From contig JACEFZ010028126.1 in assembly GCA_014155875.1 (NCBI GenBank), forward strand, positions 1-64,000: 64,000 bases of DNA, in the 5' to 3' direction. The notes beneath the pieces were generated by a model, which saw only the letters and a list, made by a program, of their open reading frames with translations, made no database searches and was not told the DNA's origin. Within the stretch, counting starts at the first letter, position 1. The number at the start of each line of letters is the position of its first letter. This DNA is from Cepaea nemoralis. Its lineage: Eukaryota; Mollusca; Gastropoda; Stylommatophora; Helicidae. Both the position numbers and the translations under genes were made by a program. Below, in pieces: positions 21,371 to 33,182 of this stretch.

Positions 21371-23244
21371 GCAAACGTTTCGAGCCATTTTTTTTTTATC
21401 AATAAACATGAAAGCAAGAAGAATGCTCAATTGGAAAACTGCAATCACAGATAAGCAACCCACATGTCTGAACGAATAACGAAAACCTTCAGCTCGGAAA
21501 ACGAAAATACAAGATAGGGGTGTTGAAAACTAACAAAAACGAAAACAGCGTCACAATAAATTTTAAAAAAATACTGCTTTAAAGAAATGGATATCAGTGT
21601 GGCCTGGTACGAAACTCACACCATTTCCGCGAGATTTTCAATGCGGTGTACCGACCACCGGAAGAGCTGCAGTGAACTCCTGATGCAGTTGTATGAAAGC
21701 AGTAGTTACATGCTCATTCTTACAGTAGAATCAGAATGATGTAGTTGCATTCTGTATTGATTTTGTTTACAGTCTTGTATAGTTCTGCATGATTATATTA
21801 ACTGCTGTTGTTTTGTAGGAACTCACTGCACTCTGCTAAGAATGTGATATTACAATATTTTCAACCAGTGCTTTCTTCATCTCTTGCCGTAGCACAGTTG
21901 GCTGTGAAATTTTTTTGGCTCAGTAAGCCATTATCCTTCTTCGATAACAATCGCCTTCAAATTAATATCATATTTGTGGCTAACGCGGTATCAGGATTAT
22001 TAATCTGAGCCAACGATGACCTCTAATATAACTTCTCTAATGAGGTTGACGGGGGTAGTTGTATTGGTAAGATGTAATGAGGTAGGGGGAATACAACTTT
22101 TCTGGTGTAAAAATAATTCTTGGTACACTTCATGAGAGAATTCGATTTATTTTACTGAGAAATACTGTGCTTGAAGATAATCTTTTTGGTTTACTGAATT
22201 AAAAAAAAGACTTCAACTAGATCAACTTTGGTCTGCTTAAAAAGAGGGATGTTCAAGTTAGGCAACCGTTTGGTTTTTCTACAAAGGGAGAATACCGTGA
22301 ACACTGCCGGAACTAAATGTTGCTGTGTAACAATCCATTGTAGCCCTTTTTATCCATTGATTGTATGTGGCGATCACTTTCCCTCATTTTCTACCAGCGT
22401 CGTGTGTAATCAGTCAGTGGATTTTACTCTGACGCTCGGCTTCAATGATGCTATGCAGCTGGTAGCCATTGATTATTTTGAATTGCGCAACATCAATTTA
22501 GTATAAGCCAAGCGATTTCAAGTTGCCTATTTATATCTCTGATTACGACATCTATTTATATCTCTTTGCTATGCCTTTCTCTCCTTACCCCCTGTTGTGT
22601 AGTGTTTGTTGTTTGCTTGTCTACTTCAGGCTGTTTCGCCTTTGAGAACTCCCAAAACGGCCGTCCTCTTTGCGAAAGCAGTCTATTTTAGCCAGTTGCT
22701 TTGTTCTCCAATCTTCCCATTTCAGCCCTCCTTTCTTAAAGCACTATTTCACAAGTTCTCCATAATGCATGGAAAGCACTAATTCACAAAACCTCTCTTT
22801 ATGCATTTTCTTTCCACATTTCCATCTAAAAAGTTGCACAAGTTTTAACTCTAATTTGCCTTTCATCTTAGTACAGTATGGCTTCAACACCCATTTCTTA
22901 CGCATAGTTTTCTTTGCAGATCAGATCAACTAGTGTCAATCACTATCTGTCAGTGTTTCCACCCATGACCTTAGATGGTTATTTTTGGGATAGTCTGCTT
23001 GTGAAAAGATAATTAAAAGGCCAGAGCTAGACATCAAAATAAAGTAATCGAGAAATGGCAAAGAGTAAACTCATAGGACACGGGATTTCTCCATGTTTGG
23101 CGCTGTATTGCTGTCTAATTGTGTTTTAATCTCAACGACTTCGGGCTGATGAGCACAATTGGAAGGGTACAATCCCAATCCTAGTGCGAGGAAGTGCAAC
23201 CTAACTACTAAGTGTCGTGGAAGGGTAGACCAGGCCCAAAGCTT
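21371..23244. other. Spacer, no gene seen
   Basis: About 1.9 kb without recognisable repeat or gene. The longest frame (92 codons, 22228-22506, plus) has no domain. AT-rich with a few A-runs. Confidence 0.5.
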
Positions 23245-23365
23245 TGGTCGGCAATAGGCCTAGGATGGAAGCTCCGACAGTCGGAGCCATGGATTGCAGT
23301 TATTATGCCTTCTATTAAGTCTAATATAATAAACTATCGTCGAGGTGCCAGTGAGTTTGCGTCTA
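23245..23365 (+). repeat. Interspersed repeat R2, short copy
   Basis: 'ctaggatggaagctccga', 'ccatggat.gc.gttattat' and 'aactatcgtc.aggtgccagt' match 44690-44985, with the middle deleted. Confidence 0.6.
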
Positions 23366-23494
23366 CAGTTTAAACTTGATTTCTTTTCTGTCATGATTAT
23401 ATAGATATAAGTATACAGCTATACAGGAAGCTGAGGGTTGATTCAAAAATCTACAAAATATCCCGGTCAAACCCATAGATCTCCGTCTCTCCCA

Positions 23495-23655
23495 GCTAAT
23501 CTCGCAATGTGTAGACGCTAATCTCGCAATGTTTAGATGCTAATCTCGCAATGTGTAGATGCTAATCTCGCAATGTTTAGATGCTAATCTCGCAATGTGT
23601 AGATGCTAATCTCGCAATGTGTAGATGCTAATCTCGCACTATGTAGATGCAAATC
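23495..23655. repeat. 22-bp tandem repeat, ~7 copies
   Basis: Unit 'atgctaatctcgcaatgtgt' plus 'ag', with t/g and a/c variants at two positions. Confidence 0.93.
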
Positions 23656-23960
23656 GTTTTTTTTTTTTTTTTTTGCGCTCACTCGCTTTGAACTCAAGCG
23701 TAGTCCATACACACTAAGTTATAGTAGTGATGGACTGAATTTTGCGTGTGGGTTAGCTTTTTCTATTAACAATGTCCCTCGCCATCAGGCGAATCCACTC
23801 GACTTCAGAAGCACTTGTAATTTACGTCCCCAAGTCAAGGACGACAGGTCAACATTTTAGTCCTGCTGTCCGGTGTAGGGGTTGAACCGCTTACCTCGGC
23901 ATCAGCAAGCCGGATGATTAAGAACACGCGTTCTTATCCATTCGGCCGTGCGGACCTGCA
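23656..23960 (-). mobile_element. SINE-2 copy with A-tail
   Basis: Complete-looking SINE-2 on the minus strand. The T-run at 23657-23674 is its A-tail; the tRNA-like head with box B ('ggggttgaaccgctta' in plus sense) is near 23878-23893 and the 5' end near 23955. Inserted directly at the edge of the 22-bp array. Confidence 0.88.
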
Positions 23961-24029
23961 ATCGTTCTTCTGAAACACTGGTTGTAATCGCATTGCCTTT
24001 TTCCTCTCTTACTCCCTTACCCCAAATCG

Positions 24030-24115
24030 CCTTGCGCCAACTTCGAACCCGATATATCGGTATTGTGAGACCGCGTTCACTTTCCCTAAGCCACGCACGC
24101 CGACAGTCGTTTTAA
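24030..24115 (-). mobile_element. tRNA-like SINE head
   Basis: Plus-sense 'aacttcgaacccgatata' is a box B in reverse complement, with a box-A-like 'ggcttagggaaagtgaacgc' 40 nt upstream on the minus strand. Short remnant. Confidence 0.45.
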
Positions 24116-24119
24116 GATC

Positions 24120-25140
24120 TCGTAGTTATGAAATGATAAGGATGCTTGAAGATCTACTAATTGATGGAAAAGACATTAGACTTGTAAAAAACATATATTG
24201 GAAACAACAAGCTGCCATAAGAATTGATAATGAAGTAGGTCAATATCAGCTTATTAAGAGATGTGTAATGTCTCCAGATCTTTTTCCCTGTACAGTGAAA
24301 ATAGTTTCAGAAATATAGAAGATTTGGAAGGAATCAACATTGGGGGACTATGTATCAACAACATTAGATATGCAGATGATACAGACTTGATTGCAGACAA
24401 TGAACAGGGCCTACAACATTTAGTAGATGCGGTTGTTGCACACAGTGAACAACTAGGGTTAGAACTGAAGTGTAAGAAGACACTGATTATGGTCGTCACT
24501 GGGAAGAATACCACAATGTAATATACAAGTAAATGGGCATATTCTTAAACAAGTGAATCGGTACAATTATATCGGAACAGTCTGATGGGAGATGCCTTGA
24601 AGAGATTAGAACAAGAAGAATTGTCATTGCGAAGGTAGCCTTTTGCAAGATGAAAAACATACTGAACAATAAAACGATATCAGTTGAAACGATAAAGAGT
24701 GTTGAAGTGCTACATAGAACCTGTACTTTTCAATGGATGTGAAGTGTGGACAATAGACTAGCTGGAACACATCTGATGGCTTTGGAAATGTGATTTCTGA
24801 GGAAAGTGCAAAAACTACCAAGAATAGACAGAAAAACCAATGAACACGGCCTTCAAGAAACAAAAGAATATCGTAGACTGATTAGAGTCATTAGACGTAG
24901 ACAGTCACAATTTGTTGGGCATGTTATGAGAAGAAATGACTTGGAGAACTTGGTGACAACTGGCAAGATCGAAGGGAAAAGACCAAGGGGAAGACCGAGA
25001 AGTAAATACATGGGTGGCTTGGCCACGTGGCATGGTCGAGACAGAAACACGGAGCTGATTCACGACTCTGGTGATCGAGTGAGATGGCAGAACATGACCG
25101 CCCACGCTTATCGGCATGGCACATGATGGATGGATGAGAA
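24120..25140 (+). mobile_element. LINE-A ORF2 3' half (RT to C-terminus), decayed
   Basis: Longest LINE-A copy here. Blocks in order: 'LLIDGKDIRLVKNIYWKQQA' (24145-), 'RCVMSPDLF', 'GINIGGLCINNIRYADD' with the RT metal-binding YADD box at 24369-24380, 'LELKCKKT', the 'RKVQKLPRIDRKTNE' thumb region (about 24800), 'RRRQSQFVGHVMRRNDLENL' (24894-) and 'RGRPRSKYMGGLATWHG', ending at a stop and a (GATG)n tail at about 25125. The N-terminal endonuclease and part of RT are missing and at least two frameshifts separate the pieces. It resembles the endonuclease/RT LINEs often mis-annotated as craniofacial development protein 2-like. Other tails of this family: 400, 3080, 26628, 31375, 37385, 42410, 61781. 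Confidence 0.85.
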
Positions 25141-25194
25141 CTGCCTCCCGCCCCAACTCACCCCTAAACCACAGTCAAATAAACAGTTTCTAAA

Positions 25195-25445
25195 AGGCAA
25201 GAGGGTCGACTTCATTGCACCGTGTTTTATCCCATAATGTTCGGTCTCGTCCCATAATGCTCCTTTCCGCAGGGCGGCTTGTCGAAAGCGTCACACAATG
25301 CACGAACGCCGTACCTCCAGCGACGACCGCCAGGAGTCTCCAAGAAAATTGCACTCGTGAACCAAATGACCGGAGTCTGGAATCGAACCAGCAACCTTCA
25401 AAGCCCGAGGCTAACTGAGTCACTCCTTCACCACGGAGATCCTAA
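25195..25445 (-). mobile_element. SINE-4 copy
   Basis: Colinear with 15400-15605 and longer at the head: on the minus strand 'ccgtggtgaaggagtgactc' carries box A and 'ggttgctggttcgattccag' box B. Non-coding; the arginine/serine-rich frames across it are accidental. Confidence 0.83.
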
Positions 25446-25789
25446 TACCACAGTAAATTCCAAGTGAATCCCAGGACTTGTCACACGGCAGACAGCGCCT
25501 CAGCCTGGATCAACCTCGTGACACCATAAACACCACAATCAAGCTTGTTCCCTTGACCGCGCCTCTACCCAGCACTCACTGCGCCTACCCTCCCAATTTA
25601 ATCTTGGCGCGTTAAGACACTCCAGACCGAAGGTTGTGACGAGCTCACTGACACATTTCCTTTTGTGACTGTCTCACCTTTTTTTGTTTTCTCGTTACCA
25701 CATCTCCTCACTGCAACTAAACTCCAGTGCGACAAATACGCTGTCTGTTCTTGTGACGTGAGCTGTTTTCCCACAACAGTGTTGTCGCC
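25446..25789. other. Spacer, no gene seen
   Basis: No recognised element. Confidence 0.4.
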
Positions 25790-26455
25790 GCATATTGTTA
25801 AATTATTTCTAACTGCTGTGTTTACAGCGACCGTTTGTTTGTGGCTAAGAAATTCTGTGAAATATGTTTAATCATGCCTTACTACTATGTATAACGGTGT
25901 TTTCTTCTTGGAACGCAGGTACCGCGACATATGTTCAACCATTTGTTACTGCTGTGCTTACAGCGGCAGTTTGTTTTGGGGAAATCATTCTGTGAAATAT
26001 GTTTAATGATATGTTGGTACTGTATGCACAGCGGCGTTTTATTCTTGGATACACATATTACGTGAAATATGTTTAAGCATTTCTTACTGCTGTGTTTATA
26101 GCGGCCGTTTGTTTTTGGCAAAGCATTCTGTGAAATATGTTTAAAAATGTCTTACTGATGTGTGTATAGATGTGATTTATTCTTGGCAATACCGATGTTT
26201 AAAAATATGTTTAATCATTGTATGCATAGCAGTGCTTATTCTTTGAAACACAGATTCCTTGAACAATGTTTCATCGTGTCATCCGACTGTATGCATAGGG
26301 ATATTTTATTCTTGGCAACACAGATTCTGTGAAATGTGTTTAACCATTTCTTACTGATGTACGCACAGCGGTATTTTATTCTAGGCAACACAGATTCTAT
26401 TGAAATGTGTTTAATCATTTCTTATTGCCTTGTGTATAACGTGTAGTTATTTCTT
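25790..26455. repeat. Degenerate ~70-bp tandem repeat, ~9 copies
   Basis: Repeated core 'tctgtgaaatatgtttaatc' followed by 'tcttactgctgtgt.tacag' and 'ttttattcttggcaa'. Spacing of the 'aaatatgttta' core varies between about 58 and 80 bp. Copies have diverged strongly, so the array is old. Confidence 0.8.
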
Positions 26456-26461
26456 ATTGCT

Positions 26462-26625
26462 GTGTGTGTCTTCTCTGTGGCCTAGAGGTAGTGAACGTGT
26501 TTCACAACTCCCAAACATAATAACTTGAGGGTTCGAGATCAGTCAGCTGCGGGCGATTTGGAACAAGTCAATCTTGAGTTGATTTAGATGATATGAGCGT
26601 AGGTCGTTCAGAAAGAAATGGTATA
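26462..26625 (+). mobile_element. SINE-1, truncated at a LINE-A junction
   Basis: tRNA-like head 'ctgtggcctagaggtagtga' (box A) and 'gagggttcgagatcagtc' (box B at about 26529), then the SINE-1 body to 'gttcagaaagaaatgg'. It stops abruptly where the 3' (GATG)n tail of an opposite-strand LINE-A begins. Confidence 0.82.
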
Positions 26626-26627
26626 CT

Positions 26628-27195
26628 TCATCCATCCATCATGTGCCATGCCGATAAGGGGGGGGGGGGGGGGGGGGGAGGTTATGTTCTGCCATTTTAC
26701 TTGATCACCAGAGTTGTGGATCGGCTCCGTGTCACTGTCTCGACCTTGCCACGTGGCCAAGCCATCCAGGTATTTACTTACCGGTCTCCCCCTCGGTCTC
26801 TTCCCTTCGATCTTGCCAGTTGTCACCAAGTTCTCCAAGTCATTTCTTCTCATAACATGCCCCAAAAATTGTGACTGTCTACGTCTAATGTCTCTAATCA
26901 GTTTACGATCTTCATTTGCTTCTAGAAGGACTTGTTCATTGGTTTTTCCATCTGTCCATGGTATTCTTTCCATTTTCCTCAGAAACCACATTTTCACAGC
27001 CATCAGATGTTTTTCAGCTTGACTGCTCATTGTCCACGCTTCACATCCATACACAATTATAGGTGTAGCACCTCAACACTTTTTCTCGTTTCAGTTGATA
27101 TCTTTTTATTGGTCAGTATGTTTTTCATCTTGCAAAAGGCTACCTTCGCAATAGCAATTCGTGTTCTAATCTCTTCAAGGCATCTCCCATACTAC
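26628..27195 (-). mobile_element. LINE-A 3' end
   Basis: Minus-strand frame of 148 codons from about 27054 to 26608: 'MYGCEAWTMSSQAEKHLMAV', 'WFLRKMERIPWTDGKTNEQV', 'RRRQSQFLGHVMRRNDLENL', 'RGRPVSKYLDGLATWQGRD'. It is the best-preserved LINE-A C-terminus in the window; the remaining upstream part (to 27195) is frameshifted. A run of about 19 G at 26657-26677 interrupts the terminal codons. Confidence 0.87.
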
Positions 27196-27234
27196 TAACG
27201 TAACAATTGACAAATAAATCACAAATAGCCGAAA

Positions 27235-27535
27235 GATAAGGTTGATTGCGAGTCCTGTAAATGATATGCAACTAATTTTTAAATAAGTTCCCTTGTCTAT
27301 AAGGCTATAACATCACTTCATACATTTAAATATTGCATGTCCTTTTCAAGGTTGATTTTCAAGGCAACTCTACGTTCAGCAGTTTGCCATTCACACTACT
27401 GAACTTAACACCGCGAAGAAATCACAAACAACCTAAATAATTCTTGAGTTGACTGCGACGCCCTGTAACAGGACATGCATCGAAGTTTGCCATTGCCTTC
27501 TGAACGGCCGACGTTTATACCATCAAGCTTTCTAA
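27235..27535. mobile_element. Rearranged SINE-1 pieces
   Basis: 27235-27285 is a plus-strand SINE-1 tail ('cctgtaaatgatatgcaact'); 27365-27475 is a mixed piece with another plus-strand tail ('gttgactgcgacgccctgta'); 27485-27530 is a minus-strand body ('gttt.ccattgccttctgaa'). At least three fragments in opposite orientations lie end to end. Confidence 0.65.
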
Positions 27536-27694
27536 ACGAGAAGTGACTGTTGCAATGTATCTGGCCGGATGTAGAAAATACACCCCGCGGTGTTCGCATT
27601 AAACCCCACAGATCTCTGCCCAATATTGTAATCCCTTATGGTACTATATAGACAGTAAATGATTTTATTTTTAATGAAAATATAAATGGTTAGT

Positions 27695-27880
27695 TCGATA
27701 ATGTTTACGAATGCCTGGTCTGAGTCAAGAACCGACATCACAGCACCCGCGACATTCTTATGCGTGCTCCGTCCTTATCTGCAACAGCCAGCGAAGAGTC
27801 CCAATACTAATGATACCAGTAGCAGTCTGAGTATATGTCCGTTTGGCCTGTCCTCGGAGTTGGGAATGCCTGGGGTTCGA
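27695..27880 (-). mobile_element. RNase H LINE 3' end, truncated
   Basis: Reverse complement of the right-hand parts of the copies at 21171-21370 and 50112-50345: 'aagaaccgacatcacagcac' and 'agagtcccaatactaatg' in plus sense. No domain remains. Confidence 0.75.
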
Positions 27881-27944
27881 GGCCGCTAGCTATAGAACAG
27901 TTGCCATTCAGTGTAGAAGCTGGCCATGTTCCTGTCCTTTTCGT

Positions 27945-28190
27945 TAGATTTCCGCTCTGTGGCGAAGTGGTCACGGACGCAGTTCGTAATTCCGCACATC
28001 GCGTTCGAAACACAGCTGCGGGCGATTTGGTAGTAGACCATCTTGCGTTGGTTTTTATAAAAAATGGTATGTGTGCCGGTTGTTCAGAAATCAATGGCAA
28101 ACTACTGAACTTAAACTTGTCAAGAAATTACAATCAGCCTAAAATTCTGGGGTTGACTGCGACATCCTGTAAAGGATATGCAACTATTTT
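27945..28190 (+). mobile_element. SINE-1 copy with clear box A and box B
   Basis: Box A 'tgtggcgaagtggt' at about 27958-27971, box B 'gcgttcgaaacac' at 28001-28013, then 'gggcgatttggtagtagacc', the body and the tail 'gacatcctgtaaaggatatg' at 28164-. Best plus-strand reference for the family; about 245 bp. Confidence 0.88.
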
Positions 28191-28239
28191 ATTTTCCGTT
28201 AGATACATATCTTCCACTTTACCAGGGTTGGGAATCCGG

Positions 28240-28548
<309 letters not shown>

Positions 28549-28723
28549 ACACATATAACATTTGTAAAGTGCGACATTCCCTTATATAGACGAGTACGCC
28601 CGCAGAGACGTGCAATATATTATATTTTTGCATTTTGTCAAGTGTTGCATGCACACAGACAGTGAGATATACATGCTGAGAGGGAAACAGATGCCATATA
28701 TTTCTGTCTTGTCATTTCTTAAG

Positions 28724-28773
<50 letters not shown>

Positions 28774-28782
28774 GGGGGGGGA
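28724..28782. repeat. (GA)n microsatellite with G-run
   Basis: GA dinucleotides interrupted once by 'gga', ending in a short G-run. Confidence 0.93.
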
Positions 28783-28926
28783 TGGGAGATAAAGATAATT
28801 TTATTTCTTATTTCTGTTCTCTATTTGTAAGTTGTTACACGCAAAGAAATGTCAGACGTATATTTAAAAATAATAATCAAAATTTATCCCTAAATAATTT
28901 CCTTCTATGGGTCTGTGATATCACAG

Positions 28927-29204
28927 GGCCATAACTTTTTTTTCTTACTGTTGCATATCCCTTACGGGACGTTGCAGTCAACACCGGCATTTTTCATCTG
29001 CTGTTGATGCACTAGGCAATTTTTACGTTCAGTAGTTTGCTATTGTTTTCTGAACGACGGGCCCACATATCCCGGTAAGTTACCAGCGCGGTGCGATCCG
29101 CTGCCGAATCTCGCGCAGCTATTTTCCCCACGTGCATATAAAGGATTAAGAACAACGTCGTTAGCTCCTTGGCCATGGAGATCGGTGACATAACCGGCCA
29201 TAAC
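28927..29204 (-). mobile_element. SINE-1 copy with 9-bp target-site duplication
   Basis: Element 28936-29195 on the minus strand, flanked by 'ggccataac' at 28927-28935 and 29196-29204. The T-run at 28936-28944 corresponds to its A-tail region, and the tRNA-like head is at 29085-29195. Colinear with 6538-6788. Confidence 0.87.
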
Positions 29205-29353
29205 ATTGCTTAGGTCTAAATGCACGGAGGAATAGTCATCCGACCATCCGCATGATATTATTAGTGCAGTACTCTAACAACTTCGCTAACGCATAATGTT
29301 AGACATACGTGCACTAAATTCCTGCCGTGTATGAATAAATTTCCTTAAAGGGC
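29205..29353. other. Spacer, no gene seen
   Basis: No recognised element before the next (GA)n tract. Confidence 0.35.
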
Positions 29354-29373
29354 GAGAGAGAGAGAGAGAGCGC

Positions 29374-29405
<32 letters not shown>
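29354..29405. repeat. (GA)n microsatellite
   Basis: GA dinucleotides with a 'gcgcga' interruption, ending in a G-run. Confidence 0.93.
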
Positions 29406-29764
29406 CGGCGGAGGGAAGCGCTGCGCTACAATTCCGCCTGTCGTGTGACATCTTCTACGACCCACTTTGCAGGCGTGTATATCTCACTCAACTATGCAGG
29501 TTATACGTTAGAATGTATTTATGTCACGCTTACCTCCTCTAAGATTGATTCCACCCAGGACAGCGGACTCCATCTACTCATGTTTTTAAAAAAAAAAAAA
29601 AAAATTTTGCCAGCGCTACAATCTCCCGATTCACTGTTGTGATTTAGAGCAACTTTGGAATGTCTTAAGATCACAACTTGCACGCGGGACCAGTTGTTTG
29701 TCGCCATTATCAGACCTCTATCCAAAAGATCATGGGGACATCATAAGGAACCAATATGTAAAAA

Positions 29765-29850
29765 ATTGCCAGCCCCCTACTGGAATTCGAACCGTTAGCT
29801 TGTGAGTGTGAGACGGACACCGTGACCTCTTAGCCACCCCTTGCGTGTAT
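29765..29850 (-). mobile_element. tRNA-like SINE head
   Basis: Plus-sense 'tggaattcgaaccgttagct' is a box B in reverse complement, with 'ggggtggctaagaggtcacg' as box A on the minus strand. It looks like a SINE head; the rest (29850-30040) is unassigned. Confidence 0.5.
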
Positions 29851-30049
29851 GTAATTCCAGCCTGCCGTCTCTGGTTACATCAGGCGATTGAAGCTGGCGG
29901 TGGGAGGCCCGGCAGAAGCCAATGTTTTTATTAGATGACAACGGTTTCCTGTCCTGCCTGCACGTCACACCTACTCCATCAACGATGTAACACAAACAGA
30001 CTATGTCACACGTTAGTTAAGTTCGGTTCGAAAGTGGAGTAGGAGAAAG

Positions 30050-30190
30050 ACACACGGGGTCATGACCCGGGTGAGCCCAACCCCAGAGTGTGTCAGGAAG
30101 ATAAATGGCCCAAACATTCCGGGAAGGGGGACTACGTCTGACGATCAGAAACCTAATGTCGTGCTTGCTCCGCGGCGGAGTTTTTATCAC
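30050..30190 (+). repeat. Interspersed repeat R3, copy 1
   Basis: Matches 50515-50650 in reverse complement: 'gtgtcaggaagataaa', 'cattccgggaaggggg' and 'ctgacgatcagaaacct' blocks. The nature of the parent element is unknown. Confidence 0.6.
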
Positions 30191-30484
30191 CCAGTTAAGG
30201 TACCTTGTACACACTTTAAGGCGCATTTGCGTAGGCCCATAATTTTATAGACCAATCGGAGCTCACTGAGTGATGTGGTCAGTCTCACACCAGCCCCTTT
30301 ACTTCCCAATACATGTTCTGGAAACCATTTATCTGGGTCGACCTGGGAGTCCAGGTGACTTGTGAAAATCCGAATCCGCCCCGAAGGGGACCATGACCAC
30401 CACGGCAGGCGAGCCGTGACCACCACGGCAGGCGAGCGTCTAGGCACCACACTACTGCGGCTTTCCTATACAACAAGGTACAAT

Positions 30485-30840
30485 TACATTAGCGGCTTGT
30501 GCTGTCTCTGGTTTGGTTACAGAAGACATACGTTACTGCATGATGTGCTTACAGAAAACATGCTTTACTGCATGAGGTAGTTACAGAAGACATGCATTAC
30601 TACATAATATAGTTACAGAAAACATGCATTACTACATAATATAGTTACAGAAGAATTGCATTACTGCGTGAGGTAGTTACAGAAGACATGCATTACTGCA
30701 TGGAGTAGTTACAGAAAACATGCATTACTACATGAGGTAGTTACAGAAAACATGCATTACTATATGAGGTAGTTACAGCAGACATGCATTACTGCATCTA
30801 GTAATTACATAAGACATGCAATACTACATACAGTTGAGGA
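30485..30840. repeat. 32-bp tandem repeat, ~11 copies
   Basis: Unit 'gtagttacagaagacatgca' plus 'ttactgcatgag', with a/g and t/a variants. Preceded by a doublet of 'ccaccacggcaggcgag' at 30397-30437. Confidence 0.93.
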
Positions 30841-31370
30841 AAGAAGTTGAGTTTATAGTACTCACTCGTCAATATAAAATAGAAAGCTACAGTGACCAGT
30901 CAGGGATTCAAAATTATCGCCTCCATATGACGACATCGCTTCACTGAAGGAACAAGTGGAGTCTGATGCACGGACATGATCATATTTTAATCTATAGAAC
31001 AAGTAACAGACGATGTCGTCACATCAGATGATGCATTTCGTAAACGTAGTACCCAGCAATATCACTTGAGATGACCCCTTTATAGAACGCTAAGACAGTT
31101 CGTAAACAGATTCGCGAGAGTTGTATGACGTTCAAAGAAGTATTTATACCTCTGTGAGCTCAACGTTTCATTATTTAATAATATAATTGTTATTTATATA
31201 GAGTTGGTTATCTAATAATAGAATTGTTATTTATATAACAGCCTTCGTCTGAATGTTGGCGATTTTCATAACAGGATAGCTTCTTTGTGGAGTGAAATGA
31301 AAGAATCCTGACAATAGATAACCATATGTGTTCTGACAGTTAGTGTTCTTTTTTTTTCGTAGTTTCTTTC
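30841..31370. other. Spacer, no gene seen
   Basis: Contains an imperfect doublet of 'taatagaattgttatttata' near 31175-31245. No gene. Confidence 0.45.
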
Positions 31371-31374
31371 ATCG

Positions 31375-31745
31375 TCATCCAGTGCCTTGCCGGCTGGCGT
31401 GGGCGATCATGCCTCTTCAAAAATTACGATCTCCGGCGTCGTGGATACAATTCGAATGTTGACTCCCTTCGTGACACAAGACTGTCAATAATCTTCTCAC
31501 GCTATCCTCCTCTATCTCTCTTTCCGCAAATCTTTCCGGTTGTCACAACATGTTCCCGTTGTTGTCTTCTCATAACATGGCCAAAAAAAAAAACGATGGC
31601 TACCTCTTTCTGATGTTTGTGATAAGTTGCCTTTGCGACTCAGCTTCCCTAAAAACGTCCCGATTGTTCTTTTTGGCTGTCCAATCAGTTTTCAGCATTC
31701 CTATATACGAGAAACCACATCTCCAAGACTTCCAGGGATTCTTTC
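31375..31745 (-). mobile_element. LINE-A tail, highly diverged
   Basis: Minus-strand blocks 'cttgccggctggcgtgggcg', 'tccggttgtcacaacatgtt', 'cttctcataacatggcc' match the LINE-A C-terminus in order. Frame is lost. Confidence 0.6.
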
Positions 31746-31839
31746 GCCTGTAAATGAATGGTCATCATCATTCTTGATGGACAAACAACACATTTTTATA
31801 TGATTTCGCCATAACATTTTGTAGCCAAGAGCAAGGCGG

Positions 31840-31935
31840 AATAGGTGGCCACTATTTGAGTATTTCCCTCGTTTTGGCAATCGACGCGCCAAGGCATCGA
31901 ACCTGCGACATTACCATCCCAATCGACTTCTCTAG
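31840..31935 (-). mobile_element. tRNA-like SINE head
   Basis: Plus-sense 'aggcatcgaacctgcgac' is box B reversed; 'ggacgcgctagagaagtcga' on the minus strand is box-A-like. Confidence 0.5.
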
Positions 31936-32507
31936 CGCGTCCGTCCTCAAATGTTTAACTTGAAATATCCACCGTGCACGTGTTTGGTGGACCAAATTAG
32001 AATCACCGACAGCGGACTAATTTGTGTTTGTAATAATAGCGGCGTTGAATTATGCCACGATTTGATGACGAGCGCATCTTATCTGTGTATAGAGTCGGGA
32101 TGCGTGGGTGTTGATAGCACGTAATTGGTAATTCCCTATCACTCAGTACTAGTTTTATGCTGGTTAATGAGTTGTCTAGTAGGTATATACAACATCACTG
32201 TTTGCAATATGCGTGCGACAGTTTGATAAGGTTGTTGTCGATTTCATTATTATCATGGTATCAATGCCAGTGTTTATCTTGAATCTATTGATATATTTCT
32301 CTACATCGGCAATTGTATGTTTTCATACTTTTTTGTTTTGTTTTGTAAAATGTGTTGATTCTGCTCGATTCCCATGTCTAAGCAGGCTGCATTGTTATTG
32401 TTTATCCATTATATTGCACATATTAAAACCATTAGTTTGTATCCCTTTTCGGTATATCCTCCACACATCTTATAATAAACTGTCCTTTATTTCTGTATTT
32501 CTTGAAT
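31936..32507. other. Spacer, no gene seen
   Basis: A 113-codon plus frame (32213-32554) is hydrophobic because it is T-rich, and it runs into the hAT element; I do not call it a gene. Confidence 0.5.
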
Positions 32508-32971
32508 ATTTAGATCAGTGGTTCTCAACCTTTTTTGGCCCGTGCCCCCCTTAACCATATTTTCAGAAGGTCATTCCCCCCCCCCCCTTCCTATCAAAAA
32601 TTTGGCCCGTGCCCCCCCCCCCTTTTCACCTTATTTTCAACGTCATTCCCCCCCCCCTTTCATATTTCCTATTTAAAATCCCCCACCCCTACACAGTATA
32701 CGTAAAAATTTAAGGTAAATTTAATAGCACATACTAAAACAAGTCTAGACATCCAGATAAAACATGATTTGTGGGTCTACTTACTTTATAAAATGAATTT
32801 TAGAAGGATGAGCCTATTAACTGTAAAGTATGAAGGGAAAAACAATATCAAGTAATCGGTTCTTGTATTAACGCGATCTTGAAATGATCTTCATTCCCCC
32901 CCCCCCCCAAACCCTAAAATTCCCCCGGGGGGGGGGGAATTCCCCACCAGTTGAGAACCACTGATTTAGAT
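32508..32971. mobile_element. Non-autonomous hAT element, copy 2, perfect 8-bp TSD
   Basis: Element 32516-32963 (448 bp) with TIRs 'CAGTGGTTCTCAACC' and 'gttgagaaccactg', flanked by identical 'atttagat' at 32508-32515 and 32964-32971. It is colinear with copy 1, including 'aacaagtctaga' and 'gatttgtgggtctactta', but has an internal duplication of the 'ttggcccgtgcc' segment near the left end (32537 and 32602). No transposase; it needs an autonomous hAT for movement. Confidence 0.95.
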
Positions 32972-33114
32972 GATATATATGTCGTTTCTTAATTGAATTG
33001 AATGTTTAAAATATGTTTCCGTAAGTCATGTGTTACGTCTATGTGTATCTGTTCGTTTTGTTTTTAATATGCTGTTCCTGTAGAACAGTTCATTATGTAA
33101 GCAGAGCTGATACG
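32972..33114. other. Spacer
   Basis: Short AT-rich spacer without a recognised element. Confidence 0.3.
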
Positions 33115-33182
33115 ACTGAGTGTTGGGTTGGTTGGTTGTTTGGTTGGTTGTTTGCTTGGTTGGTTGTTTAGCTGGTTGGTTA
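33115..33182. repeat. (TTGG)n microsatellite
   Basis: Imperfect 'ttggttggttgtttgg' repeats. Confidence 0.9.

Noticed and set aside
24120..25140. Host gene resembling craniofacial development protein 2
   Set aside because: That name is a common mis-annotation of LINE ORF2; the YADD box, RGRP tail, 3' simple tail and multiple truncated copies identify a retrotransposon.
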